35,260 bases of DNA from Nitrososphaerota archaeon (GTDB taxonomy: Archaea > Thermoproteota > Nitrososphaeria > Nitrososphaerales > Gagatemarchaeaceae). Location: assembly GCA_029785375.1 (NCBI GenBank), contig JAFLZV010000007.1, positions 1 through 35,260 of the forward strand, read 5' to 3'. Below are positions 7,383 to 16,149 of this stretch, one piece after another. Positions within the stretch are counted from its first letter, which is position 1. Every line of letters starts with the position of its first letter. The position numbers were made by a program, and so were the translations under genes. The notes below the pieces were generated by a model. The model saw only the letters and a list, made by a program, of their open reading frames with translations. It was not told the origin of the DNA and did no database searches.

Positions 7383-8115
7383 CCCTTCCTTTCGGAGCCG
7401 GCCATGGAGGTTCCCCTCGCTTGCTGAGTTTCATGGAAGCCCGACCTGAGGTCCGGACGCTAATGAACTTCCTTATCGCCTCGGACACTCCCGCACCGTC
7501 GCTCCTCTTGGAGACGTAGTCCGCCTCGCGTGACAGGATGTCCGACGAGTTCCTCACGGCGACCCTCAGGTCGGCGATCCGGAACATCGCGACGTCGTTT
7601 TCCCCGTCTCCGATGCACATCAGGGGCTTTCCTCTTGCTGCCAGGGCTTCGATGGCTCGGGACAGACCAGCACCCTTGTCCACGCCTGGAGGGACAACCA
7701 TCATGCGGTCTTTGTTGAACTCGACCTCGACTCCCCGATCCAGCCAGCTCTTCACCGAGCCCTCTTCTTCTCTGGCGAGCGAGATGATGACCTCCTCTTT
7801 CCCGCCTCCTAACCTCTCCAGGAGCTTCCGCCTCACAGCGTGCCAATCTGGAGGGGAAAGGTCCGTCTCCTTCCCTCCAACCACTAGCAGTGCACCGTTC
7901 TCTGCGACCACCGCGTCGAACAAGGACAAGTCGAGCAGCCCCTTGAGCTCGGCGAGACTCCTTCCTGTGACGAGGATGAGATCCACACCTGACCGTTTCA
8001 CCGATGCAAGCAGACGGAGCAGCGCTGGACTGACAGGTCGGTCCCCTTGGTAGATTGTTCCGTCGAAATCCAAGGCCAGGACGCCCACCTTGGGGCGCCG
8101 GGGGTCGCGTGTCAT
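7342..8115 (-). CDS. HAD-superfamily (type IIB) sugar phosphatase
   Basis: A 257-residue haloacid-dehalogenase phosphatase with all four motifs. DFDGT (16-20; Asp16 nucleophile, Asp18 acid/base) is motif I, VTGRS (Thr50) is motif II, Lys147 in VDKGAG is motif III, and GDGENDVAMF (169-178) is motif IV. The type-IIB cap lies between motifs II and III, as in sucrose/trehalose-phosphate phosphatases and archaeal phosphoglycolate phosphatase. The position directly before a GT4 glycosyltransferase suggests it removes phosphate from a disaccharide phosphate such as trehalose-6-phosphate. The fold ends near residue 220; the last 37 residues are a basic, low-complexity tail ending in a run of arginines, partly encoded across the next gene's start. 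It begins 12 bp after the GH15 gene. Confidence 0.85.
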   Translation of the reverse strand: MTRDPRRPKVGVLALDFDGTIYQGDRPVSPALLRLLASVKRSGVDLILVTGRSLAELKGLLDLSLFDAVVAENGALLVVGGKETDLSPPDWHAVRRKLLERLGGGKEEVIISLAREEEGSVKSWLDRGVEVEFNKDRMMVVPPGVDKGAGLSRAIEALAARGKPLMCIGDGENDVAMFRIADLRVAVRNSSDILSREADYVSKRSDGAGVSEAIRKFISVRTSGRASMKLSKRGEPPWPAPKGRDAPRSSQRRRRRC

Positions 8116-8127
8116 GTTCTCTCGCGG

Positions 8128-10014
8128 CTACCCGTGCGTTCCTGCGTCGTTACTGGACGCCAGCGCTTCCTGCTTCTTCTGCGCGGCGGCTTCGAGCTCC
8201 TTCGCGGCCAGTATCAACCCCATGTGGCTGAACGCCTGAGGGAAGTTGCCGAGCGCCTCGCCGCTCCCCGGCTCGACCTCTTCCGAGTACAGCCCCAGGT
8301 GGTTCGAGTGGCTCAGCAGCTCCAGGAAGTTCTTCTCGGCCTCCTCGACCTTCCCCAGCCTCGCGAGACATGCGACCAGCCAGAACCCGCAGAGGAGGAA
8401 CGCGCCCTCGTCCCCCTTCAGCCCGTCATCGATCCTGTACCTGTACACCAACGCCCCCTTGGCGAGCTCTCTCTGGATCCCTTCTATCGTGAGGCGCATC
8501 TTCTCGTCTTCGGCGTCCATGAACCCCATTAGGGGGAGCATCAGATTCGCAGCGTCCAGGTCGCTGCTTCCGTAGTACATTACGAAAGAGCTTTTCTTGG
8601 GGCTCCACCCCTTCCTCAGCACCTGCGTCCGTATCTTCTGCTTCGTCGCGGTCCACTCAGGCACGTCCTCCTTGTGGCCTGTAGCCCTGGCAATCCTGAC
8701 CGCCCTGTCGAGCCCTGCGAAGCACCACCCCTTGGTGTACACGAAGTGCTCTCTCTTGTTCCTGATTTCCCAGATCCCGTTGCCGGGCTCGTCCCAGTGT
8801 TCGACTATGAAGTTTGCCAGAGGCTTCACGAACCTGTAGTACATCTCCTCGTTCACGGCGGCCCCCCACCTGTGAGAGAAGTAGAGGGCGTCGAGCATAT
8901 ACCCATACGCGTCGAGCTGAAGCTGAGACGATGCCGCGTTCCCCACCCTCGCCGGCTTCGACCCCTTGTAGCCCTTGAGGTGCTTGAGCTCCCTTTCAGG
9001 CATGTTCGTCCCCCCGTCGACGTCGTACATCAGCCTGAGGTCAAGGTCGAGGGCCGGGTTGTTGTCCACCAGCCAGTGGAGGTACCTCTCGGTCTCGCTC
9101 TTGAACCCCAGCACGTCGAAAGCCCACAGCGAACTGGCCGAGTCTCGTATCCACGAAAACCGATAGTCCCAGTTCCTGTTCCCTCCGAGCGCTTCTGGAA
9201 GGGAGGTGGTTGCTGCAGCAACAACTGCGCCGGTAGGAGAATACACCAGTAGCTTCAGCGCGAGCGCGGACCTCAGGAGCTGCGCCCTCCACCGGCCTCT
9301 GTACCTGCACTGGGACGCCCAGTCCAGCCAGAATAGCTCGGTCCGGGCGCGCTGTCGCTCCGTATGGTAGTCGTTTATGCCGCGAGGGGCAGCCTCACCG
9401 TAGCTCAAGACGAAGGTCGTCTTCTGCCCCTGGACCATGGCGAAGGTGGAGTCGACCCCGTCCTTGGAAAGCTCGAATGGGACCGACCAGGACATGACCA
9501 TTTCGTGTTTTCGGGTCCGCATCGAAAGTCCCCGCTCGCTGGCCGAAAAGACAGGCGTCTGGATGCCGTAGTCGAAGGTGGGCTTGAACAGGAACCTCAT
9601 CTGGGCGGAGCCACTCAGGCACGAGACGATGCGGTGTATCTCCGGAGGGGTGGACCAGGCGTCCGTGGTGTGAGAGCACGGCATGAAGTCTGTCAGTTGG
9701 ATGTGGGCCGCTTCCGTCCTGAACTCGGTCCGCAAGATGTTGGTTTCGTCCATGTAGGACTGGGTGGAGAGCGACGAGCCCGTCGGTTGAATCAGCCAAC
9801 GGCCGCCCTTCTCCGGGTCCAGTATAGCGGCGAAGACTGACGGCGAATCGAACCGAGGGAGACAGCACCAGTCGATCGAACCGTCATACCCGACGAGGGC
9901 CACCGTCCTGGTGTTTCCGATCACGCCATAGCCGCTGATGGGCTTGTACTCCCCCACAGAAGGGACGGAGAAGCGCTTCCCCGCAGACTTCTGGCTCGGA
10001 CCTTCCTCGTTCAT
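8128..10014 (-). CDS. GH15 glycosidase, probable trehalase (or glucoamylase)
   Basis: A 628-residue glycoside hydrolase family 15 protein, an inverting enzyme that releases glucose. An N-terminal beta-sandwich begins with ISGYGVIGNTRTVALVGYDG and is followed by the (alpha/alpha)6 barrel. Family landmarks are GGNRNWDYRFSWIRD (278-291), RVGNAASSQLQLDAYG (356-371), NGIWEIR with the likely general acid Glu416, and YSEEVEPGSGEALGNFPQAFSH with the general base at Glu578/579. Length and order match archaeal GH15 enzymes; in Sulfolobus and Thermoplasma several of these are trehalases. No signal peptide is visible, so it acts in the cytoplasm, which favours an intracellular substrate such as trehalose over starch. 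The gene lies between glucose dehydrogenase (34 bp upstream) and the phosphatase, so glucose made here can enter the oxidative pathway directly. Confidence 0.88.
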   Translation of the reverse strand: MNEEGPSQKSAGKRFSVPSVGEYKPISGYGVIGNTRTVALVGYDGSIDWCCLPRFDSPSVFAAILDPEKGGRWLIQPTGSSLSTQSYMDETNILRTEFRTEAAHIQLTDFMPCSHTTDAWSTPPEIHRIVSCLSGSAQMRFLFKPTFDYGIQTPVFSASERGLSMRTRKHEMVMSWSVPFELSKDGVDSTFAMVQGQKTTFVLSYGEAAPRGINDYHTERQRARTELFWLDWASQCRYRGRWRAQLLRSALALKLLVYSPTGAVVAAATTSLPEALGGNRNWDYRFSWIRDSASSLWAFDVLGFKSETERYLHWLVDNNPALDLDLRLMYDVDGGTNMPERELKHLKGYKGSKPARVGNAASSQLQLDAYGYMLDALYFSHRWGAAVNEEMYYRFVKPLANFIVEHWDEPGNGIWEIRNKREHFVYTKGWCFAGLDRAVRIARATGHKEDVPEWTATKQKIRTQVLRKGWSPKKSSFVMYYGSSDLDAANLMLPLMGFMDAEDEKMRLTIEGIQRELAKGALVYRYRIDDGLKGDEGAFLLCGFWLVACLARLGKVEEAEKNFLELLSHSNHLGLYSEEVEPGSGEALGNFPQAFSHMGLILAAKELEAAAQKKQEALASSNDAGTHG

Positions 10015-10048
10015 GTGGCAGCCTCACTGCGGGTCTTCAGGGGGTCGG

Positions 10049-11140
10049 TCAATGCCCGTCCTGGTGTAACTGAAGCACTGTCTTCACCGAGTCCCCACCC
10101 TTGGCCGAATAGGCGTCGTCCCATCTTGACAGCGGGACCTTGTCTGTGATAAGCCGCTCGAGGAATCCTGGAAAGCGCCTCTTGATGCGGACCAAGTCCG
10201 CGGCTCCTTCCCTGAAGTAAGAGATGTTGGCGTTCACCGACCCGAAGTAGACCCTGTTCCCCAAGACGAGGTTGGTGAAGACCTTGCCTGCGTCCTCGGT
10301 GCCGACCTGAGACCTGTATATCCCGATGTATGAGACGACGCCGTTGGTGCCTGAAAGGTTCTGCGCTTCGAGGGCGACCGCCGCCGACCCGGTAGCCTCG
10401 AGGACTACGTCGAATCTGTCTTCCATGGAAGAGAGAGGGACATCCCCGACGTCGACGTAGGCTGCGCCTGTGGACGCCGCGAGCGTTGCCTTCAAGCTCC
10501 CCGGAGGCTTCCTTGCCACAGCGGTCACTTTGAGCCCCTTCATCCTGAGCAGCGCTGTCGCCAGGAGCCCTACGGGGCCGGCGCCGAGCACCAGGGCGTT
10601 CTGAGGCTTCCACTTCATCCGCCCCGCCTGCATCCCGAAAGCCTGGTTTAGCCCCTTTTCGACTATGGTCAGCGGCTCGAGGAGCACCCCCACCTCGGAC
10701 AGCGCCTCGGGGAGCTTGACGACGAAGCGCGAATCTGTGACCGCGAGCTCGCTGGCGAACCCGTGCAGCCCCTTGATCCCGTGTTCGCTGTAATGGCCCG
10801 TCAGACACATGTCAGACTCGCCGCTCCTGCAGTTGAGGCAGTTCTCCGGGCAGTTCCTCCTGACCGTCGGGACCACCAAGTCCCCCGCCTCGAATCCCCT
10901 GGAACCCGGGCCCACCCTCTCCACCCTCGAAAGGGACTCGTGGCCGATGGTCAGATACGGCGACCCTGCCGGAGCTTCACCGTAGAACCCAGAGATGATG
11001 TCCATGTCCGTGCCACACACCCCCACCCTATGGACCCGCAGGAGGAGCTCGCCGCGCTTGGGGGAGGGGTCGGGCGCCTCCCTCAACGAAAGAGAGTTGG
11101 ATGACCCTGGGACGACGGTTATCGCCTTCACGGGAATCAC
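10049..11140 (-). CDS. gdh: Glucose 1-dehydrogenase (zinc-dependent MDR family)
   Basis: A 363-residue medium-chain dehydrogenase of the archaeal glucose dehydrogenase type, which oxidises glucose (often also galactose) to the lactone with NAD(P)+. Catalytic zinc ligands are Cys42 (GVCGTD), His67 and Glu68 (IGHES). A four-cysteine structural zinc loop uses C97, C101, C104 and C112. The nucleotide fold has LGAGPVGLLA near residue 185. The start is GTG immediately after the TGA of the aldehyde dehydrogenase, so the two are translationally coupled. Pathway context (gluconate dehydratase, KDG aldolase, glycerate kinase within 6 kb) supports glucose as the substrate and makes this the first step of the non-phosphorylative Entner-Doudoroff route. 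Confidence 0.9.
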   Translation of the reverse strand: MIPVKAITVVPGSSNSLSLREAPDPSPKRGELLLRVHRVGVCGTDMDIISGFYGEAPAGSPYLTIGHESLSRVERVGPGSRGFEAGDLVVPTVRRNCPENCLNCRSGESDMCLTGHYSEHGIKGLHGFASELAVTDSRFVVKLPEALSEVGVLLEPLTIVEKGLNQAFGMQAGRMKWKPQNALVLGAGPVGLLATALLRMKGLKVTAVARKPPGSLKATLAASTGAAYVDVGDVPLSSMEDRFDVVLEATGSAAVALEAQNLSGTNGVVSYIGIYRSQVGTEDAGKVFTNLVLGNRVYFGSVNANISYFREGAADLVRIKRRFPGFLERLITDKVPLSRWDDAYSAKGGDSVKTVLQLHQDGH

Positions 11141-12622
11141 TCAGTTGTAAGGGAACAGGTAAGGGAGCCCAGGCCTGTCGCTCCAGTCGATGTAGCATGT
11201 CTTCAGCTGGGTGTAGAGCTCGAGCCCGTATCTCGAGCCTTCGGCCCCGAGGCCCGACATCCTGAAGCCCGTGTGCGCTCCCTGTAGCTGCTCTGGACCC
11301 ACCTGGTTGACGTAGGTCTCCCCGAACCTTATCTTGTGCATCGCCTTCATGACGTTCCCGTTGTCCTTGGTGAAGACATAGGAGGCGAGCCCATAATCCG
11401 AGTCGTTCGCCATGTCGATGGCCTGGTCAAACGAGTCCACCTCCAAGACGGGGACCACCGGCCCGAATATCTCCTTCTGTACGAGAGGAGAGTCCTGCTG
11501 GACCCCGTCGATCACAGTGGGTTCCAGATACCACCCCTTCTTCATGGAAGTAGGGCGGCGCCCACCGAGGATTACCTTCGACCCCTCCCCTTCAGCAAGC
11601 TCGACGAAACGCTCGCTGGTCTCCCTTTCTCTCATGCTGACCATCGGCCCCAGGTCCGTCCCTTTGGAAAGAGGGTCCCCGATCCTGAGCGCCTTCGACA
11701 TCTCGACGAACTTCGCGAGGAAACGTCCCTTGACCGACCGGTCGAGGTACATCCGCTCCGAGCTTATGCAGGTCTGGCCGCAGTTCCAGTACCTGGCCCA
11801 CACGGCGCACTTCAGCGCCCACTCCAAGTCCGCGTCCCGCCAGACGATGAACGGCGCCTTTCCGCCCAGCTCCAGTATGAGCTTCCCCAGCTGGTTCGAA
11901 GCGCTCTGCATTATCTTGCGGCCCGCTTCAGTGCTCCCCGTCATGGTGACCAGCCCCGTTGCCTTGTTCCCGCAGAGCTCGTCGCCGACCTCCGACCCAT
12001 CCCCCGTCACCAGGTTCACCACCCCCTTCGGGATGCCGGCTTCTTCGGCTATCTTCACCATCTCCACGGCGCTGAGCGGGGTGTTGCTGGATGGCTTCAC
12101 AACGACAGAGTTGCCGGTTATGAGGGCGGGAGCGAGCTTCCTGGCCACCATGGCCGAAGGGAAGTTCCAGGGGGTGATGGCCGCCACCACCCCTATGGGG
12201 AGCTTGAGTATCATGACGGTCTGCCGCGGGTTGTCGCTCGGGAGGACATCCCCTTCTATCCTGCGGGCGAATTCGGCGAAATACTCGAAGTGAGACGCCG
12301 ACCCCTCCACCTCCAGCCTGGACTCGAAGAGCGGCTTGCCCTGCTCCATCGTCAGCACCCTGGCAAGCTCCTCCTTCCGCTCCCTGATCATATGGGCCAT
12401 CTTCAGCATGAACGAAGCGCGTTCGAGGGGAGGGAGATCCTCCCACTTCTTCTGGGCCTTGGCGGCCGAGTCCAGGGCCTTCTTCGCGTCTTCCCTCGTC
12501 CCTTTTGGGACGGTCGCGATGACGCTCTCCGTCGTGGGGCTCGCGACCCTGATTGTCTCTTCAGACGATCCTCTGACCCATTCCCCGTCTATGTACATCA
12601 GCTCAGTGCGCGACGCAGACAT
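11141..12622 (-). CDS. Aldehyde dehydrogenase, probable glyceraldehyde dehydrogenase
   Basis: A 493-residue NAD(P)+-dependent aldehyde dehydrogenase. The catalytic Cys285 is in NCGQTC, the general base Glu251 in LELGGKAP, and the oxyanion Asn155 in PWNFP. Succinate-semialdehyde and lactaldehyde dehydrogenases look alike, so the substrate is inferred from context. It heads the six-gene minus-strand run next to glucose dehydrogenase, and the pathway needs a step from glyceraldehyde to glycerate. In Thermoplasma and Picrophilus that step is done by an enzyme of this superfamily. I choose ATG at 12622 over an in-frame TTG at 12637, because a TATA-like TGTAAATA lies about 32 nt upstream of the ATG and would place the transcript start after the TTG. 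Confidence 0.85.
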   Translation of the reverse strand: MSASRTELMYIDGEWVRGSSEETIRVASPTTESVIATVPKGTREDAKKALDSAAKAQKKWEDLPPLERASFMLKMAHMIRERKEELARVLTMEQGKPLFESRLEVEGSASHFEYFAEFARRIEGDVLPSDNPRQTVMILKLPIGVVAAITPWNFPSAMVARKLAPALITGNSVVVKPSSNTPLSAVEMVKIAEEAGIPKGVVNLVTGDGSEVGDELCGNKATGLVTMTGSTEAGRKIMQSASNQLGKLILELGGKAPFIVWRDADLEWALKCAVWARYWNCGQTCISSERMYLDRSVKGRFLAKFVEMSKALRIGDPLSKGTDLGPMVSMRERETSERFVELAEGEGSKVILGGRRPTSMKKGWYLEPTVIDGVQQDSPLVQKEIFGPVVPVLEVDSFDQAIDMANDSDYGLASYVFTKDNGNVMKAMHKIRFGETYVNQVGPEQLQGAHTGFRMSGLGAEGSRYGLELYTQLKTCYIDWSDRPGLPYLFPYN

Positions 12623-12650
12623 GACCGTGGTATCCAAGAAACGCCTAGCG

Positions 12651-12658
12651 TATTTACA
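12651..12658 (-). promoter_or_regulatory. TATA-like promoter of the glucose/trehalose operon
   Basis: On the minus strand TGTAAATAC is centred about 32 nt upstream of the aldehyde dehydrogenase ATG at 12622, which fits a very short leader. It is the only such element in the 48-bp divergent gap to the glycerate kinase gene, so one short region probably controls both directions. Confidence 0.4.
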
Positions 12659-12670
12659 TCTTGACTTCAG

Positions 12671-14035
12671 GTGCCTGAAGAAGGGAGCTTCTGGTTGGGC
12701 AGCGCGTTCAGGAAGTCAGCAGCTCGGGGCGACCTGCGGAAGGACGCCCTGGCCGCAGTCAGGGCCGCCATCGGCGCGGCTGACCCCCGCCGCCTCGTTC
12801 TGAGGGAGCTTTCGGCCGAAGGGGGCGTTCTGACGGCGGGCCGGTTCAGCGGAGCGCTTGAGGGGTACCGGCGTGTGGTGGTCGTAGGCGGGGGGAAGGC
12901 CTCGGCGATGATGGCTGCCGGGGTCGAGAGGGTCCTCGGCACCCGGCTCGACGGGGGGGTCGTGATAGTACCCGAATATCAGCGTCCGCTCCCCAGGCTC
13001 CGCAAAGTGAGGTTCGCGAAGTCGACCCACCCTCTCCCCTCGGAGAAGGGAGTGAGGGCCGTCAGGGCGATGCTCGGGTTCCTGAGCGGCGTCGGCGCCG
13101 GGGACCTTGTCGTCGTCCTGGTCTCGGGTGGAGGCTCCGCTCTAATGCCTGCCCCCATAGCAGGGGTCACGCTCAAAGAGCTCGAAGTCACCACGAGCCT
13201 CCTCCTGAAGGCCGGGGCGGAGATCGGGGAGGTCAACTGCGTCAGAAAGCACCTTTCGGAGATAGCGGGCGGAAGGCTGGTGAAGAAGATGAACGGCGCG
13301 AAAGTCCTGGCGCTGCTCATCTCGGACGTCGTCGGGGACGACCTGAGTTCGGTGGCCTCCGGCCTTACGGTCCCGGACCCCACCACGTTCTCTGAGGCCA
13401 GGCGCATCCTGACGAACCGCGGAATCTGGAGCAGAATCCCTCCGTCGGTCAGGGGTGCAGTCCAGAAAGGGGCAGAAGGGTCGACCGCTGAGACCCCGAA
13501 GCCAGGCGACAGGGCGTTCAGGAGGGTGACGAACGTCCTCGTCGGGTCCAACGACGTGGCTACCGGTGCGGCGAGCGAAGCGCTCAGGGCCCGCGGCTAC
13601 ATGGTCACCCGCGCTTCCTCCGTCAGGGGGGAGGCCAGAGACGTCGGGAAGAGGCTCGCTGCGCTCGCTAGGACGACGCCAGGATCAGGACGGTGGGCGG
13701 CGGTGTGGGGCGGAGAGACTACCGTGACAGTCAGAGGGGATGGGACAGGAGGGAGGAACCAAGAGCTGGCCCTCTCTGCCGCCATCGAGCTCAGGGGGAC
13801 TTCAGATATCATGCTTGCCTCTTTCGGGACGGACGGGGTGGACGGGCCGACGGACGCGGCCGGGGCGCTGGCTGACTCGAGCTCATTCGACAGGGCGAAG
13901 GCCATGGGGCTCGACCCGAACGCGCTGCTGGAGAATAACGACTCCCACTCATTCTTCAGGTCGCTGGGTGACCTGGTCGTGACGGGCCCCACCGGGACGA
14001 ACGTCAATGACGTGATGTTGGCTATCCGCCGTTAA
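12671..14035 (+). CDS. gck: Glycerate 2-kinase (GckA/MOFRL family)
   Basis: A 454-residue glycerate kinase of the GckA type, which phosphorylates glycerate with ATP to 2-phosphoglycerate, the last step of the non-phosphorylative Entner-Doudoroff pathway. The N-terminal domain has VVVVGGGKASAMM (67-79), STHPLP, VLVSGGGSALMPAP and NCVRKHLSEIAGGRL. The C-terminal MOFRL domain has the signature GTGGRNQELALSAA and ends with GTDGVDGPTDAAGA and TGPTGTNVND. The given start is GTG. Because the shared TATA-like element is only about 17 nt upstream of it, a TTG at 12695, preceded by GGGAG, may be the real start; the extra eight residues are not conserved in the family. It is divergent from the glucose operon and convergent with gluconate dehydratase, 1 bp apart. 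Confidence 0.9.
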   Translation: MPEEGSFWLGSAFRKSAARGDLRKDALAAVRAAIGAADPRRLVLRELSAEGGVLTAGRFSGALEGYRRVVVVGGGKASAMMAAGVERVLGTRLDGGVVIVPEYQRPLPRLRKVRFAKSTHPLPSEKGVRAVRAMLGFLSGVGAGDLVVVLVSGGGSALMPAPIAGVTLKELEVTTSLLLKAGAEIGEVNCVRKHLSEIAGGRLVKKMNGAKVLALLISDVVGDDLSSVASGLTVPDPTTFSEARRILTNRGIWSRIPPSVRGAVQKGAEGSTAETPKPGDRAFRRVTNVLVGSNDVATGAASEALRARGYMVTRASSVRGEARDVGKRLAALARTTPGSGRWAAVWGGETTVTVRGDGTGGRNQELALSAAIELRGTSDIMLASFGTDGVDGPTDAAGALADSSSFDRAKAMGLDPNALLENNDSHSFFRSLGDLVVTGPTGTNVNDVMLAIRR

Positions 14036-14036
14036 C

Positions 14037-15221
14037 CTAGGACTTCTTCCAGGTGTCCTTGACGACCCAGACAGGCTCGTCCGGGTCGAACGTCTCCTGT
14101 CCTTCGAAGAGGTGCTCTTCCAGGACTCTCTCATCTATGTCCACGCCGATCCCGGGCTTGGAGGGAACGGTCGAGTGCCCCTTCACCACCGGCGTCCCGT
14201 CCTTCACCAGCCTCCGCTTCCACTCAGGGAACACGTCGTAGAACGACTCCTGCACGAGGAAGTTGGGGATGGCGGCGTCGACCTGAAGGGTGGCCGCGTT
14301 CTGGATTGGGCCGAAGGCGTTGTGGAACGCCATCTCGACGCCGTAGGCTTCGGCTATGGCGCTCACCTTCTTCGCCTGGGTTATCCCTCCTATGTTGGTG
14401 ATGTCGGCCTGGAGGAAGTCGGTCAGGTGGTTCGAGCAGACGTATGCCGCGTGCTCTTTGGTGAGTATCCGTTCCCCCAGCGCCACCCTTATCCGGGTCG
14501 AAGCCCGGTACTTCCTTAGCCCTTCCACGTTGTCGGGGTGGATGGGCTCCTCTGCGAAAAGAGGCTCGAGAGGCTCGAGTTTCCTTGCGGCCGATATCGC
14601 GGAGTTCGGGTTGAACCGCCCGTGGTGCTCTATCAGCAGCTCCACCTTCCCTCTGGTGGCGTCCTTGACGGCCTTGACCCGCTCGTACGCGAGCTCCAGC
14701 CCTGGGGCGTCGATCCAGTCGTAATACCTTCCGAAGGGGTCGAACTTCAGCGCCGTGTACCCCATGGCCGCATACTTCTTGGCCCTCGCCCCAAACTGGG
14801 CAGGGGTCACGCAGTCCGAGTACCAGCCGTTGGCGTAAAGCCTCACAGACTTCCTGAATGACCCGCCGATGATCCTGTGGACCGGCTCGCCGAGCTTCTT
14901 CCCGACGATGTCCCAGCAGGCGATGTCGAAGGCACTGAGGGCGGTGGTCGACTCGAACGACACCGGGAGATAGAAGTCATGCTTGTGCCACTCGTGCTGG
15001 TTCAGCTCCACGTCGGCGGGGTCCTTCCCCTTGTAGAGCCTCCCCACCTCTCGGAGAGACTCCACCACGGGCCTCACCCGGAGGGTCGGGACAGCCTCGC
15101 CATAGCCGACGATCCCATCGGAGGTGGTGAGCCTGAGGACGATGGATATCCCCGCCCAGGTTGCGCCGCCAGCCTTCGCGGGTTCGCCGAGCGTGAATAT
15201 CTCGAAGTCTGTTATCTTCAA
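14037..15221 (-). CDS. gnaD: Gluconate (sugar-acid) dehydratase, enolase superfamily
   Basis: A 394-residue member of the mandelate racemase/enolase superfamily that closely follows Sulfolobus-type gluconate dehydratase in length and motifs: GGATWAGISIV, YGEAVPTLRV, YANGWYSDCVTP, ALKFDPFGRYYDWID, IEHHGRFNPNSAI, EEPIHPDN, LGERI and AFHNAFGPIQNA. Likely Mg2+ ligands are Glu198, Glu224/225 and Glu250, with His300 as catalytic base. It converts gluconate (often also galactonate) to 2-keto-3-deoxy-sugar acid. The start is TTG, with MKITDF as the typical N-terminus. It is the last gene of the minus-strand run cyclase - KDG aldolase - dehydratase, 30 bp after the aldolase. Confidence 0.92.
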   Translation of the reverse strand: MKITDFEIFTLGEPAKAGGATWAGISIVLRLTTSDGIVGYGEAVPTLRVRPVVESLREVGRLYKGKDPADVELNQHEWHKHDFYLPVSFESTTALSAFDIACWDIVGKKLGEPVHRIIGGSFRKSVRLYANGWYSDCVTPAQFGARAKKYAAMGYTALKFDPFGRYYDWIDAPGLELAYERVKAVKDATRGKVELLIEHHGRFNPNSAISAARKLEPLEPLFAEEPIHPDNVEGLRKYRASTRIRVALGERILTKEHAAYVCSNHLTDFLQADITNIGGITQAKKVSAIAEAYGVEMAFHNAFGPIQNAATLQVDAAIPNFLVQESFYDVFPEWKRRLVKDGTPVVKGHSTVPSKPGIGVDIDERVLEEHLFEGQETFDPDEPVWVVKDTWKKS

Positions 15222-15251
15222 CCAGAACGCCCGCCTTTTCTCCTCTGTCCC

Positions 15252-16103
15252 CTATTTCAACCCAGCCTTCTCTACCAGCTCGCGGACCTTGCGCCGCTCC
15301 AGCTCAGACAGAGGGGTCTGCGGTGGTCTCACTTCGCCTACGGGGAACCCTGCTGCGCCCATGGCCGCCTTCAGCCCGGCGGGGAAGTAGCCTGTCCCGG
15401 CGGCTTTGACGAGGGGGAGCAGTGACTTCTGGGCTCCAAGGGCGTCATCCCGTCGTCCGTTCTTGAAGAGGTCGAAGATGCTCGAGGAGGTCTTCGGGGC
15501 TATGTTGGAGATGCTTATGACCGCGCCCTTCCCTCCTGCCTCCAGGCAGGAGTATGCCATGGCGTCAGACCCGGTGAACACCGCCACCTTCTGTCCGACG
15601 GCTTCGATGAAAGCCACGAGGTTGAGCATGTTGTACTCTGTGTACTTCATGCCGACTATCATCTCCTCCTCCGCCAGCCTCGACACGACAGTAAGGGGGA
15701 CGAAGTTGTGGGTCCACTCTGGAATATTGTAGAGCACCAGTGGGAGCGTCACCCCGCCGTGTATCAGCGCGAAATGACGGAACAAGCCTTCCTCGTCCAC
15801 CCTGTAGTAGTACGGAGCTGTGGCCACGACCCCGTCGGCGCCCACGTCTGCTGCGTCCTTGGCGTACGCTATGGCGTTCCTGGGGGCAGGGTCGGATATC
15901 CCCGCTAGGACGGGGACCCTGGAGTTCGTTTTGTCTACGACTATCTCCAGTACGCGCTTCCGCTCTCTCCTGTCAAGGAGGGCGAACTCTCCGGTCGTCC
16001 CCAGCGGGAACAAGCCGTCGACCCCCCCATCGATGAGGTAGTCTGTGAGTTCACGTAGTCTTCCTTCGTCCACCTCCCCGTTCTTGTCGAACGGGGTAGG
16101 CAT
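15252..16103 (-). CDS. 2-keto-3-deoxygluconate aldolase (DapA/NAL family); start disturbed
   Basis: A 283-residue TIM-barrel class I aldolase of the dihydrodipicolinate synthase/N-acetylneuraminate lyase family. Motifs are GTTGEF (35-40), the catalytic Tyr125 in LYNIPE, and the Schiff-base Lys153 in VGMKYTEYN. From its neighbours it cleaves KDG to pyruvate and glyceraldehyde. The first in-frame ATG (16103) would cut off the first barrel strand. Upstream in the same frame the codons read ALALELRGIWSP, the expected N-terminus, but no ATG opens this frame. The well-placed TAGGAG-ATG-ATG at 16141-16152 is one base out of frame because of a GGG run (16139-16141). With two Gs the protein would start MALALELRGIWSP. 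So there is a one-base insertion, a sequencing error, or a rare CTG start at 16136. Confidence 0.85.
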   Translation of the reverse strand: MPTPFDKNGEVDEGRLRELTDYLIDGGVDGLFPLGTTGEFALLDRRERKRVLEIVVDKTNSRVPVLAGISDPAPRNAIAYAKDAADVGADGVVATAPYYYRVDEEGLFRHFALIHGGVTLPLVLYNIPEWTHNFVPLTVVSRLAEEEMIVGMKYTEYNMLNLVAFIEAVGQKVAVFTGSDAMAYSCLEAGGKGAVISISNIAPKTSSSIFDLFKNGRRDDALGAQKSLLPLVKAAGTGYFPAGLKAAMGAAGFPVGEVRPPQTPLSELERRKVRELVEKAGLK

Positions 16104-16149
16104 GGGCGACCAGATGCCGCGGAGCTCAAGCGCCAGCGCCCATCATCTC

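Noticed and set aside
11336-12664. A 442-codon open frame on the plus strand
   Set aside because: It is opposite the aldehyde dehydrogenase gene, whose catalytic motifs are complete; the translation is low-complexity His/Arg/Pro.
12671-16103. A KDG kinase that would make the pathway semi-phosphorylative
   Set aside because: No PfkB-type sugar kinase motif occurs in the window. The kinase present is the glycerate kinase type, so the non-phosphorylative route is the better reading.
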